Below, piece after piece: positions 35,055-46,924 of a stretch of 64,000 nucleotides of DNA. The position numbers and the translations under genes were made by a program. The DNA comes from Ricinus communis (Eukaryota; Streptophyta; Magnoliopsida; Malpighiales; Euphorbiaceae). The stretch covers positions 22,420,005 to 22,484,004 of the forward strand of contig NC_063256.1 in the NCBI RefSeq assembly GCF_019578655.1, written 5' to 3'. Under the pieces are notes generated by a model, which made no database searches, was not told the DNA's origin, and saw only the letters and a list, made by a program, of their open reading frames with translations. The first letter of the stretch is position 1, and the number at the start of each line of letters is the position of its first letter.

Positions 35055-35275
35055 TCATCATATCATACAATCGATCGGTTGTGCAGTACAATTGATCGGT
35101 TGTGCATGTACAACTGAACGGCTATGCAACATAATGGATCAATTGTGCATGTACAACTGAACGGCTATGCAACATAATGGATCAATTGTGCAGTATAACA
35201 GATCGGTTGTATAGTTCAATTCTCAATTGATCAGCTGTACAAGCACTTGATTGGCTGTATGAAAAGTTGTATGAG
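35055..35275 (+). repeat. Minisatellite in copia leader
   Basis: A 43-bp unit starting 'gcatgtacaactgaacggct' occurs twice in perfect tandem (about 35104-35189). Degenerate shorter units ('cgatcggttgtgcagta', 'ttgatcggttgtgca') flank it. The words resemble the 'gatcggct' words of repeat X, but the arrays are otherwise unrelated. Confidence 0.75.
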
Positions 35276-36342
35276 AAATTTTAAGTTTTAAAATGAGATT
35301 GGTCAATATGATTGCATGTAGGATGATTTTGGGCTTAGGAATTTATTTGATGTATTTCTATAATCTATTCTTTTAGGTTGTAAATTTAGTTATTTGCATT
35401 AGGATTGTAATTAGTTATTTCGGCGCTTTTTGATTTTGTAATCTTATTTCACCTTAGTATGCTAAGGTTTATAAATTTTAAAGTGTTATAAGTGAAGAAA
35501 TTTGAAGATCCAAGAATCAGAAGGGAACCGAATCATTTTAGATACAAGAAAACCAGATTTGATTTAGGCTTTTAGTTTTCTTATAATTTATTATAACCCT
35601 AGGTGCCTAAATTTAATTCATGGCTCTAGAATTAAATTAGAATAGATAGCCCTTAATCATAAGAGTTTATTTATCTGCTTTAATATGTATGGGATGTATG
35701 TTTAAAATGAATGTTCACTGGTGAGACCTAATAAAGACTAAAATCTTCCAATTAATATTAAGTTGATAAATGGTATGATTTGGGAAATCGATATCATGGC
35801 TCTCCACTATATAAAGTTTGAAGATTTTTATGGTCTTAATAATTGGTCATGGAAAAATTGTGAGGATTATGAAAGATCATGTGATAAATCTGTTAAATTT
35901 TATTAAACATTTGATGTTATAAGTATAATTGCCATTAGCGGCCAATATGTCGACTCACGATAAGGTTCTAATATTGCAATTATATTTATTGAATAGTGGG
36001 CTTAACTTAACTATGTACAATGACCAATAATCAACTAAACATAAGGTTCAAAGTATTAGGAGCCGAAGTATTAATGATTGGATCATGCATGAGATGCATA
36101 TAATATGAGATATTTACTTATGAAATTTTGGTAACACAATAAATGACTAAACGTGAGGGATATTAAAATTTAATAAGAAACCAATCAGCTGCTACAAATC
36201 CACCAACAAGGATTTCCGTTTCTCATTACGAAGTGTGAGATTCGCCAAGTTAGTGGGAGGCATCATTTTGATTTAAAGACCAAAATCAAAATGTAATTAC
36301 ATAACAAATCACTAATAATCTATTATCCTTTGCAGATTAAAA

Positions 36343-37135
36343 ATGGCCCCCTTTAATCCACTTGCGAGCATACTTGATGCTAACCAATTGACTGGCTTAG
36401 GAATTTGAGAATAGTTCTCAATTCTGAACACATTGCTTATGTACTTGAGACCAAGGTTCCCTGTCCCCTTCCTCTAGGGGCATTGGAAAAGGAACATGCT
36501 ACACTTGAGAAGTTGCGCTCTGATGACATGCAAGCTAGGTGTTATATCTTGGCTTCCATGACTAATGGTCTATAGAGACAGCATGACAAAATAATTGATG
36601 CTGCTAGCATCATTCTTCACCTTCAAGAGTTGTATGGTGAACAGAGCAAAACTGCTAGATATCAGATATCAAAGCAATTGTTCGGGTTTAAGATGGCTGA
36701 GGGTGTTGATGTGTCAGCATGTGTACTTAAGATGATCAATTTGATTGAGCGTCTTGAGGTTTTAAATTTCTCTATATATGCATATCTACAGAATGATTTG
36801 ATACTACAGTCATTGCTTGATTCCTTTTCCACATTCGTTATGAATTTTCATATGAACAAAATTGAGTGTATAGTAGCTGAGCTCCTTAATCAAATTGTGA
36901 TAGCTCAAGGAACTATCCAGGGTAAAGGTAAGGAGACTGTTGTTGTCTTTGCTTTGACTAGTAGGACTAAGTCAAAGAAAAGGCAAAGGGCAAATCTACG
37001 ATTAAACCCACTAGTAAGGTATTCAAGGCTAGAGGTAAAGCAAAGGGCAAGGAAGTGTCTAATGACAAAGGAAGTTTCTTTTGTCAAAAGGAAGGACACT
37101 GGAAACGTAATTGTGCTGAGTATCTGAAATCCTTG
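36343..37135 (+). pseudogene. Copia Gag, frameshifted
   Basis: The ATG at 36343 gives MAPFNPLASILDANQLTG, the typical start of this copia Gag group, after which a small deletion shifts the frame. The Gag core continues: ALEKEHATLEKLRSDDMQAR, ASMTNGL* (stop near 36572), then an open 165-aa stretch from 36630 (ARYQISKQLFGFKMAEGVDV, LILQSLLDSFSTFVMNFHMN). A second shift near 36980 leads to the Lys-rich linker and the knuckle SFFCQKEGHWKRNC at about 37075-37117. The first knuckle Cys is replaced by Ser, so RNA binding would be lost. Related to the Gag remnant at 7987-8770 (-). Confidence 0.88.
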
Positions 37136-38545
37136 AAAGTCAAGAAAGGTGAAGGTACTATTATCTTTTGTGTTTCTGAGTCTTGTTTTTCATTTCATTC
37201 ATCATCATCTAATTCTTGGGTGTTAAATTTTGATGCTAGTACTCATGTTTGTAGTTCTATACAGGATTTGGCAGCAAGTAGGATCCTTAAAAAGGATAAG
37301 ATAGTTCTAAAGATTACGAATGGAGCAAGTCTTGCTACAGTCGCCATAGGATCTAATTTTTTTATTTTGTCTAATAGATGTAAATCAATATTAGAGGACT
37401 GCTTATATGTACCTAATGCATATAGAAATATCATTTCACTTTCTGCTTTAGTAGTTAAGAATTATGAATTCAAGTTTGCAAATGATTTTTGCCAAGTTCA
37501 TTTTGGAGATGAATGTATTGCATATGGTACTTTAATTAATGGTCTCTATTGTTTAAATTTATATGTAGATAACGTTGAAACACATAATGTAAATATAAAT
37601 TCCAAAGCAACCAATGATCTAAATCCAAGATATTTGTGGCATCCTAGATTAGATCATATTACAGAAGAAAGAATCCCTAAATTAGTTGAAATGAGATTAG
37701 TGAATTCCATTTGTTCTGAATTATATCCCGATGTGTGAATCTTGTCTTCATGGCAAAATGACGCGATCACCCTTTACGGGACAAGGGGAACGAGCCTCAA
37801 ATGTTTTAGGACTGATACATAGTGATGTATGTGGACCTTTTAACATTATGGCATGTGATGGTTACATTTACTTCATTACCTTCATTGATGATTTATAACG
37901 GTATGGACATTTGTATCTTATGAGATACAAGTCTGAATCCTTTGAAAAGTTCAAAGAATTTAAAGTTGAAGTGGAGAATCATACAGGCCTAAGTATTAAA
38001 GCCCTTCGATATGATCAAGGTGGTGAATATTTGACTAGTGAATTTGATCAATTCCTAAAGGAACATGGCATTGTTTCATAGTTAACTCCCCTTAGAACAC
38101 CACAATTGAATGGTGTATTTGAGAGGTGGAATGGCACCTTGTTAGACATGGTACAATCGATGATGAGCTTCACTGACTTACCCACTTTCTTATAGGGATA
38201 TGCCCTACTTACAACGTTATACCTTTTGAACAAAGTGCCTTCCAAGTCTGTTCCTAACACTCCATATAATATATGGACTGGCAGGGAATCCAGTCTTAAA
38301 CATGTTAAGATTTGGGGCTATCCAACTTTTGTTAAAAAGCTAAGAAAAGAAAAACTAGAACTCTGATCTATTAAAGGGAGGTTTGTTGGATATCCTAAAG
38401 AAACAAAAGGATATTATTTCTATCTTCCTGTTGATATGACCATTGTTATTAATAGAGATGCTCTCTTTCTTGAAAAGTAGTTTATTCAAGATAGTGGGAG
38501 CAAAAGGAAGATGAAATTCAATGAAGTGTCATCTAAATAATGAAT
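37136..38545 (+). pseudogene. Copia protease and integrase, broken
   Basis: From SNSWVLNFDASTHVCS (about 37208-37260) the protease site expected as D-[ST]-G-A-S reads N-F-D-A-S, so the catalytic Asp is Asn. The open frame to 37738 then carries DCLYVPNAYRNIISLSAL and the integrase HHCC finger (LWHPRLDHI). The CESC half follows after a frameshift. The integrase core keeps its acidic residues (HSDVCGPF, RYDQGGEY, FERWNGTL) but is cut by stops after FIDDL, GIVS, PTFL and KLEL. It ends with FVGYPKETKGYYFYLP. Enzymes of the Gag-Pol polyprotein for cDNA integration; not functional here. Confidence 0.88.
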
Positions 38546-38549
38546 CAAT

Positions 38550-39092
38550 CAAGAACCAATTAATGAACCATCGCCTATTAACCTTGTCATTGCATTACCT
38601 CGAAGATCTAGTAGAATTTCTCATCCACCAAAGAGATATGGTATGCTCCATGGGAATGTAAAAAGTTGCTCATTTATGGAGATGCATATCATATAGAGGA
38701 TCCTACTAGTTATGAAGAAGCAATATTAAATATTGATTTTAGTAAATGGCATGAGGTGATGAAATCAGAAATGAATTCCATGTATAAGAACAAAGTCTGG
38801 GATCTTATAAATGCTCTTGAAGGTATTGTACCTATAGGGAACAAATGGATTTATAAGAGAAAGATTGGTTCTTATGGGAAGCTTGAAACCTTCAAAGCTA
38901 GGCTAGTGGTGAAAGGGTATCGCGAAAGGCAAGGAATTAACTATGAGGAAACTTTCTCGCCTGCAGCCATGTTTAAATCCATTAGGATTTTATCAGCCAT
39001 TGTTGCACACTATGATTATGAGATTTGGCAAATGGATGTCAAAACAGGCCTCCTTAATAGATACATTGAGGAGGACATCTATATGGATCAAT
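38550..39092 (+). pseudogene. Copia reverse transcriptase, N-terminal part only
   Basis: The frame opens at 38666 with DPTSYEEAILNIDFSKWHEV, then NKVWDLINALEGIVPIGNKW, KARLVVKGYRERQGINYEET and MDVKTGLLNRYIEEDIYMDQ (ending 39092). This is the finger/palm start of RVT_2-type reverse transcriptase, with the first catalytic Asp region (QMDVKT) present. The YVDD motif and RNase H are missing because an Athila-like LTR begins at 39093, right after MDQ. The remaining codons of the open frame to 39280 are LTR sequence. Confidence 0.9.
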
Positions 39093-39745
39093 TGATGTGC
39101 ATCATTTTATACATGTTTATGTGCCCAATTATTTACATTTTTTTTCATAGTTATCTTGTTTTATGTCAGAATCACCTATGTTTTGGTTCCTTTCACATTT
39201 CAGGTCATTACCGAGGGACATTATCAGTAACTGAGGGAAATACGCGCAATTATGGACCAGATTCCATTAAAGTTGAGTAAGGACTAGCATTTCAAGGTTG
39301 AGCATGGTCTGGACTCTAGCCGTGCTGAACCATCAATAGCTGACCTTCAAGAGTGCCATTTTGGCACGGTTTCGAAAGCCACCATGGCCTGTGGTGGCTC
39401 AGCACCGGTGAGGGCATGGCCAGGAAGAAGTTGTGAGTTACGGGACGGCCTGATTCTTGGAACACCAGGTCATGCCGGTCACCACGCCCGTGCCCCAACC
39501 CGTGATGGAGATGCACGTAAAGTACAAAGTAAAACCAGCCGTCCACCACGGCTTCTGAAGGCACCACGGGCAGCAACACCAGGCCATGCTTACTAGTGCG
39601 GTCATGCCCTCACCCGTGATGGATTGGCACAAGGATATGGCTTTAGGGTTCAGCACGGGCCGAGTCCTAGCCGTGCTAACCAGCACGGCCTTGCCCTTGC
39701 CTGTGCTGACCCCCGTGACTATATAAGCATGCCTTTTCAAAAAAT
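39093..39745 (+). mobile_element. Athila-like LTR type C, U3 part only
   Basis: Starts TGATGTGCATCATTTTATAC and matches the solo LTR at 50384 and the minus-strand LTR ending at 43573 through U3. TATATAA lies at 39720-39726. The conserved R/U5 half is missing: shortly after the TATA box the sequence changes to a leader that runs into an ORF1 pseudogene. Inserted in, or recombined with, the copia reverse transcriptase. Confidence 0.8.
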
Positions 39746-40290
39746 TTCCTACCTTTCCCTTTCTAAGCTCTAAGGTGTTGTTTCTTCTTTGTCTTTAAGT
39801 TTTCTTACCTGTCATGGCAATTTCAAGTCTCTTCGCCTTTTGCTTTTATTTGATTAAATTTGATTTTTCTTTTATGGAGTTTTCATTATTTAGAACATTT
39901 TGATATGCTTTAGTAGTTTGTTTTGTTACACTACTTAAATTTGACTTAGATTAGATTTAGTTAAGACTAGTTGCTATTTTTATGTGATTTTGAATAATGA
40001 AATGTTAAGTGTGGGGTTTGGCAGCAATAAATTTTATTTATGGCGTTTTATTATGAAAAATTAATAGCATAAATTTTTTTTATTTGGTGCGCGATAAAGT
40101 GGGCTGGAATGTAATTGTGAATTAGTTTTCTGCAGAAGATTGAGGCTTTAGTCTTAGTTTTAAGTCTAAAGTTTTCTGTTAGTCAAATTATAGCCATTAT
40201 GCTGTTTAATTTTCGGTATAATTTATGTTAACTTGATTTCTTGTTCAAATTCTAATGATTCACTGCAATTAAGCAAATTGAGGGACCGCG
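39746..40290 (+). mobile_element. Leader of ORF1 unit, non-coding
   Basis: AT-rich stretch between the LTR promoter region and ORF1. Contains AAGTGTGGGG (near 40010) without a preceding stem-loop. No primer-binding site was found. Confidence 0.45.
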
Positions 40291-41832
40291 ATCAATCACA
40301 TAGAAAGCAACCGCAACGCGCCGCTACAGCAAGCGCCCACGTGGTGAAGGAACATCTTCCTCCACTTCACCTTCATCAGCACCTCCACCACAACAGCAAC
40401 TAGTCCGAGTACGAAGAGCACCAGCTGCAAATCCACCTGCACCTGGTCGACATCCCTTATGGACATTTCAGAATGCAGATAACGAGAGCCACTTCTAAGT
40501 CATGAGATGGAAGCAAGTGATGGCTGGACGTTGCATCAACTTTGTATCCCTGGAGAGAGTGGGATTGGCTCAGGATGTGCGTGCCCTGTTCGAAAATCTG
40601 CCATATGCATGATTCTTCGACATTATTGAGCCAACCTACTGCGAGCTCACAATTGAATTCCTTAGCACCTTCTTTCGATAGCAACAGGTCACAAATTGGC
40701 ATCAGCCTGATGCAGTTTACTTCAGACTTGGAGGAAGGGAGTTCTCAATGCCAGTTCCATAATTCGGCATGCATTTGGGATTATGGACTGAGCAGGAGAC
40801 CTCAGGCGAGGAGTATCAGGGATGTATCTACGTCAACCTAATCTCGTACGACACCATGTGGGATTCATTAATACTCAGGCCGGAATCATACTACCCTAGC
40901 AGGTCTAAGTCGTCTAGCCTTCCGGATCATCTCTGCTATCTCCATACTTTATTAGCTTACACGATTACATGCAGGGGAGATGGTTTTGGAGCAGTCACAC
41001 AAACCGATGTATTCATCCTCTAGGCTATACAACATTGTAAGAAGCTTGACTTGGGATATCTGTTGGTTCGTCATGTTCGTTCATTCATAGTCAACGCCTA
41101 GAAGAAGATGCACTGTTGTTTTGGCCCGTATGTGACTATATTAGCCAAGAGACTGGATGTATTGGATGACTGTCTGTTAGAGCTTTCACAGATTGGTGAT
41201 ATGACACCACTAGAGATCAGACAGATGATCAATACGCAGATGATCATGGCTACTCGATACCCACATGGCATAGAGTGCAGGCTCGTCAACGCAATAGTAA
41301 GGGAAGCTAGAGAGGCAATAGCTAGAGGAGCCCAAGACCCGGTGGTTGAGATTCCAGATGTTAGGATTCCTAACCCAGCCAGAGTGTTTATGCCTACATC
41401 TGGAGCCTCCTCTTCTTATTCTGCAGGGACATCGATGCTCAAATTAGTGCTTTGACTGACCGACTAGATCGAGTCTGCGATTTACAGCAGCAACGCTATA
41501 CTGAGTTTGTGCAGCATAGAAAGGAGTTTGGGCAGTTTTAAGAGGAGACTAGGGCACAGTTTCAGGGTTTAAACGATATGCTCCAGCAGCTTATGCATGG
41601 GCTGGATAAGCAGGCCACCCAGACATACCTAATGGCAGAGCAGATTCAAAAGATGGCAGAGACCGGAGCACTAAATTAGCGATTCATCGATGATATGGAG
41701 TTCGACCTAGCAGGTTGCTTCATGGACCCTATACCGCCGCCGCCGCCCACTCCTTCAGTGCCTTCCCCTAATCCTCACCCTCCAGCAGATCCAACCAGTG
41801 AGGATGCGCCTTCGGCAGACTACCAGCAGTGA
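40291..41832 (+). pseudogene. Athila ORF1-type protein, decayed
   Basis: Basic Ser-rich head (KRPRGEGTSSSTSPSSAP, 40330-40385), then MRWKQVMAGRCINFVSLERV, EPTYCELTIEFLSTFF, AVYFRLGGREFSMPVP, FGMHLGLWTEQETSGEEYQG, LCYLHTLLAYTITCRGDGFG and an open 115-aa part at 41108-41455 (FGPYVTILAKRLDVLDDCLL). A frameshift near 41420 leads into a Gln-rich coiled-coil tail (ALTDRLDRVCDLQQQRYTEF) and a Pro-rich end, with TGA at 41830-41832. About seven in-frame stops, several where Gln or Trp would be expected. Same architecture as 11806-13290 but a different subfamily. No pol follows. Confidence 0.75.
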
Positions 41833-42070
41833 AAAACATTTATGTTATTTTTCTTTTCCTTTTCCTTTTTATTTTCCTTCTTTATTTTTATTTTACTTTA
41901 TTTTTGTTTCTTTTTTCATTTTCATTTTATGTTATTTTCTTTCATTTTCCTTTCATGTTATATTATTTTAGTGGAACACTTTGCTTTGCCATCTTGATAT
42001 GTACATTTAATATGATCTTCATTTTTTTATGATGTGCTAGTTATATGCTATACCCAGTTATCATTTCTCT

Positions 42071-42108
42071 AACACTGTGGACAGTGTTATACTCAAGTGT
42101 GGGGTAGG
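42071..42108 (+). promoter_or_regulatory. Stem-loop plus G-rich box (internal copy)
   Basis: AACACTG-TGGA-CAGTGTT (42071-42088), a 7-bp stem, then AAGTGTGGGGTAGG at 42095-42108 with the 16-nt spacing. About 240 bp downstream of the ORF1 stop, as in the other internal copies. Confidence 0.7.
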
Positions 42109-42289
42109 TAACTGTGGCTCTATCCCTTAATTGTTTAAGGCGATGATAATGGACTATTCTTAGGATGTTAGGACCTAGGTTTTTCATGACATTTAAGTTT
42201 AGTTTATTCTTTCATAATTAATGACTTAATTCACACACTAGTAATTTACTATTCTATGATTAGATGCAAGCAAAGTGATTAACTAAGTG

Positions 42290-43573
42290 TCAAACAGTCT
42301 GAAAGGATTTTGTGAAATAATCAAAGGAAAAAAGCAAACCTAAGGGGACCTAAGCTAGTTGGATTTTAGTGAAGGTATAGAGTATATTGATTACCAATTG
42401 CGATTACCTGTGAGCAGATTCTAAATTGAATTCAATTTCCCTCTCGAGAACATCGAATCCCTAAACCTAAGAACCTAAACGATGGAATCTCTTCCTAACG
42501 ATTGATTTTAGGTCAGCCTTAAGATTAAATCCACCACTATTAAGAGTTTTTAATTCTTAATCCGACTAGTCAATTACCCTTATCTCTAAGTGATCATTAA
42601 CCAGTTCTTGCTATTCAAATTTTCAATTACTAAATGAACTTCTCAATTACATAAAGCAATCTAAACACCACAACTCATAACATCTCATGAATAATGTGAT
42701 TTCTCATTAATAATGAAATCAAGAAGAAACAAGCATTGATAATCAAAGTCTCATAAACATTAAATGTAATTCAACAACATAGGAACCCCAATGGGTTCAA
42801 AAATTCTAGCTACTCATGCTAATAAATAACACAAAGTAAGGAACAAATACCGAAAAGCAGTTTGAAAGCATGTACACCCTTCTTCTTCAAGTCGATTAAA
42901 AATCCCTAAATCCCCAAATTTGAATGATGAACCCTAAATTGCCTCTTGAATAACTCCAAATCCACTCTTGATCTTCAATGTGACATTTAAACCAACGTAA
43001 TCCTTTCTTCAATAGGCGAAATAGTCTCCTAAAGTCGAATATCGAGGTCTGGAAAAGGATGGCTTGTGCATGTATGTGAGAAATCAAGTTAGAAAAATCA
43101 CACCCTAGCAAAATAATTCGCATTTGCCTATATAAATGTCTCAGCACGGTCGTCGTCAAGCCCGTGCTGATCAGCACAGGCGGAGTCCAGGCCGTGCTGG
43201 ACCTCCGAGTCCCGCAACTTAGATCTTCTTCCTAGTCGTGCCCTCGCCGGTGCTGAGCCACCACGGGACATGATGGAGGTCGTAATGGCCTCGGAAACCA
43301 TGCCAAAATGACACTCTTAAGGGTCAAGTCTTGATGGTTCAGCATGGCCAGAGTCCAGGCCGTGCTCAACCTTGAGATGGTAGCCCTTGCTCAATTTTGA
43401 TGGATTCTGGTCCATATTTGCACGTATTCCCTCGACTACTGATAATGTCCATCAATAATCACCTAAAACATGAAAGGAACCAAAACACAGGTGATTCTAG
43501 CATAAAACAAGATAACTATGCACAAAAATGAAAGTAATTGGGAATATAAACATGTATAAAATGATGCACATCA
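42290..43573 (-). mobile_element. Athila-like LTR type C, minus orientation, 3'-truncated
   Basis: Minus-strand start TGATGTGCATC at 43573; U3 with 'gcacggcctggactctggcc', TATATAGG near 43130 and most of R/U5. The end of the LTR (from the 'ctctgggctttcac' block to CATCA) is missing, and the left border near 42290 is approximate. Its orientation is opposite to the LTR at 39093 on the other side of the ORF1 unit. Directly to the right lies a 5'-truncated copia LTR. Confidence 0.8.
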
Positions 43574-44639
43574 TTCATACATTGTGATATTATTATAATG
43601 AATATCTTTTAATTTATGGCAGTTATGTTTCATTTTTTTTTTTTAATAATATAATTATCGAATGAGTCCAATAATATTTAGTAAAGACTCCATTCTTAAG
43701 AGTGAGAATATGAGTGACGGATGATCTTTAGAATAAATATTATATAATAGTTCTTGGTCGTAGGATCAAATATTGGACATCTTTAATTCGGAACACCACA
43801 TAATGTGTTTAACCCTATGATTAGTATGAGATACTAATATATATAGGATGGTGAGTCTCATATCATTTATTATGAGTTAAGTTAATTAGAAAATTAACAT
43901 TGAATTAAAAGGGTTGTTTAATTTATAATTCATTGCCAACATGTTAGGAACCTTTTGGGTCACACATAAATGGGCTTAAAGTTGAGATTAAAATGAGGCT
44001 TAAGATTAGCCTTAAGCTTATATACATTAGGCCTAATTAAAAGCTAATTAGTTTAATACATATTGGGCTATGATATTTGGCTATAAGGGCCCTATAACTA
44101 TGCTTATGTATTAATTAAGTTAACTTAGTCTAAACAAGCCCAATTAAGGCCAAACTTAAAAGTAAGACCTTGCTTGTTATAAGACTAGGTTAAATCCCAT
44201 ATATATATATGGAGTATGATGTGCGGCTAGGGGTATATATGTGTGTGAAGGAGAATGATGCCATCAACACTTAATTACTTAGATTAATTAAGATTCAACC
44301 TAGCTTGGAACTAGCATTCACTCCTCATCATCTCCACTCTCTCTGTTGTGAAGGATTGTTCATAGGAGATTCCAACTTTGAAGCTTGTGTGGACTACCAC
44401 TAGAGGCTGATCATTTGAGTAGCTTTAAAGTGCATCAATCATCCTTGAAGAATCAAGAATCAACAAAGCAAGAAGCACTCCTTGGAATAGGCGGCACACA
44501 CCCTTTGTAAGCCTTCTCCATCTTTTGCTCGTTTTTATGTGTTATGACTATCTAAATCAATAAGATCCTTGGTAGGAATTAAGAAAAATATTTGTTTTAT
44601 TGCACCCTTTTCTTATGTTTTAATTTCAATTCCCAACAC
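43574..44639 (+). mobile_element. Copia LTR (family Y), plus orientation
   Basis: Matches 8830-10140 (-) and the end of 18673-19380 (-). Ends TTCAATTCCCAACA at 44639. The first ~55 bases, seen at 21449, are lost at the junction with the Athila-like LTR. The right flank is Tat pol, so it is a solo or truncated LTR. No target duplication can be tested. Confidence 0.75.
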
Positions 44640-45690
44640 TATTATCTTAATAAGAAGTTGCTGCCCTATGAGTCGAAGTATAACCTTGTAGAAAAGACAT
44701 GCTTAGCCATGATATAGGCCACAAGTTGAGGCATTACTTTCAGTCTTATAAGGTGTAGGAAATTTCAAGAATAGACCTCTAACGTACCCATTTGAAGCTC
44801 CATCTCTTACAGGGAAGCTGGCTAGATGGTTAGTGCTCTTGACATAATTCGACATTGAGTATATCACCAAGAAGGTGGTCAAGGGTAGGGTCGTAGCTGA
44901 GTTCGTAGCTCAAAATATGATTGAAGGAGATGACCCTTGGGATTTAGAATTTTCTGATGAGAATCTGTGGGCAATGGAGGTCCATGAGTGGAAAATGTAC
45001 TTCAATAGAGCTGTAAACACAAGAGGTGCAGGCTTAGGAGTAGTTCTGATCACGCTAGAATAAGAGGTGTTGCCAATGGCCAAGAGATTGGACATTAGAG
45101 TGACCAATAACATGACGGAGTACGAAGCATATTTATTTGAATTAGAAGTGACCGTGATAGCGAGAGCTAAGAATTTGATGGTCTACGAAGACTCTATGCT
45201 GGTAATCCAATAACCCCTCGAGGAGTGGGAAATAAAAGAAAGAGGTTGAAGCCGTATGTCAACTGTCTCAGGACTTTAGTGTGCAACTTCTCTAAGTGTT
45301 CCTTTGTACACCTGCCTCGAGACGAGAATTAGATGGCGGATGCGTTGGTTACCCTATCATCTATGTGGGTCCATCCCTTGCAGCTTTCAATGAAGCCTTT
45401 GGTGATTATGAAATTGGGTGCGCTTTGTTATCACGGGGATTGGATAATGCAAGTTCATATATGACAAGAAGAGAAGCCATGGTTCTATGATCTAAAGAGA
45501 TTCATAGAAAACAGGGAATATCCAAAAGAAGCGACTGCCAGGGAAAGATATGTATTACGGATTAAAGCTAGGAATTACATTAGTCATGAGGAAGTTTTGT
45601 ATAAAAGAATGGTGTCAAGTGTACAACTCCAATGTGTGCCTAAAGTAGAAGCTCAAGTAGTAATAGAGGAAATGCACAAAGGAGTATATG
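44640..45690 (+). pseudogene. Tat-type RNase H and second (archaeal-type) RNase H
   Basis: Starts inside the reverse transcriptase RNase H (KKLLPYESKYNLVEKTCLAM), then FDIEYITKKVVKGRVVAEFV and the extra RNase H domain diagnostic of Tat-lineage gypsy elements: WKMYFNRAVNTRGAGLGVVL, NNMTEYEAYLFELEV, MVYEDSMLVI and FVHLPRDEN*MADAL. The first active-site motif, normally Y-F-D-G, reads Y-F-N-R (45004-45009), both changes being G to A in the first codon base. The other acidic residues remain. It ends with WFYDLKRFIENREYPKEATA. Several stops. Confidence 0.85.
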
Positions 45691-46690
45691 CGGGCCACAT
45701 ATGAACGGTATAGTGTTAACAAGGAAGCTCATGCGGCAAGGTTATTATTGGTTAATAATGGAGAAGGATTATATAGCACTAGTGAGAAAATTCCGTGAAT
45801 TCCAGTTGTACAGTGACCTGAGTCACTTGCCTCCAACCGAGCTACACAACTTAATGTCTCCTTGGCCCTTTGCAACTTGGGGGATCAACATCAATTTGGT
45901 GAAATAAAACCTCCCTCGAATGGTCACAGGTTCATAGTCATAGCAATTGATTACTTCTTGAAGTGGGTCAAAGCTAAGTTGTTCACCACTGTAGGGGCAA
46001 GGCAGATTGCTAGATTTAGAGAGAGAAACTTGATATGCAGATACAAGGTCCTACATCATGTCATAATGGATAATGGGGTACAGTTCATGGGTGAGACAGC
46101 GGACCTGCTAGCGGAATATAAGATCGAGCATCACAAGTCTTCTCCGTATAGACCTCAGGCGAATGGAGCAGTAGAGGCAGGCAACAAGAATCTGAAGAGA
46201 ATACTTTCAAAGATGGTACAAAATCACAAGGACTGGTCATTTCAGTTACCCTTTTGCACTTTGGGGGTATCGGACAACCAAGCAAATATTGACTAGGCAA
46301 ACACCATACTTTATGGTTTACGGGACAAAAGTGGTTTTGCCAATTGAGTTAGAATTGAAGTCTTTGAGAGTTGTATTAGAGACTAAAATACCGAAGTATC
46401 AGTGAGTCGAGCAGAGATACCAGCAATTGGTTTTGGTTGAGGAGAAAGAATGAAAGCCCTATACCACATGCAGTTGTATTAGAGAAGTATAGCTAAGGCA
46501 TTCAATAAATAAGTAAAGCTAGGAAAGATCATAGCTGGTGATCTAGTATTGAATCATACAAGACCTACTACATTCGACCCAAGAGGGATGGGAAGGATCA
46601 TACTTGGTAAAGAAGATCCTACCTAAGAGTGCTACTAAGACCTCAAATCTGGAGGGGAATGAGTTCACTGAACCAATTAACTTAGATCAT
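45691..46690 (+). pseudogene. Tat-type Ty3/gypsy integrase, decayed
   Basis: MNGIVLTRKLMRQGYYWLIM leads to VRKFREFQLYSDL, where the CxxC of the zinc finger has become F..F. Then WPFATWGININL: the first catalytic Asp (GID in the 3.4-kb copy) is Asn at 45887-45889. After a frameshift come RFIVIAIDYFLKWVKAKLFT, VIMDNGVQFMGE (Asp kept) and SSPYRPQANGAVEAGNKNLK (Glu kept), open at 45862-46296. Scattered pieces of the C-terminal domain reach about 46690. The gene would insert element cDNA; not functional. Nothing is assigned from 46691 to 46924. Confidence 0.85.
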
Positions 46691-46924
46691 CTCGAGAAAC
46701 ACTATATGTAAAAGAATAATAAATAAATAAATAGAAAAAAATAGCCTACTGATCGGAAATCAAAATATACCCATCTAGGCTTTTACTAAATGAATGAATT
46801 GTTTAGAATTGTTATCAAACATATATACGCTTGTTTACCATTCTACACACTAACTGAAAGAAAAAAAAAGAAAGCTAAAAGCTCTAAGCAAAATAAATGA
46901 GATATAAAAAGAAATATAATTTCT

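Noticed and set aside
39384..39740. Possible host gene on either strand near 39.4-39.7 kb
   Set aside because: Sequence is LTR U3; matching words in the other type C LTRs.
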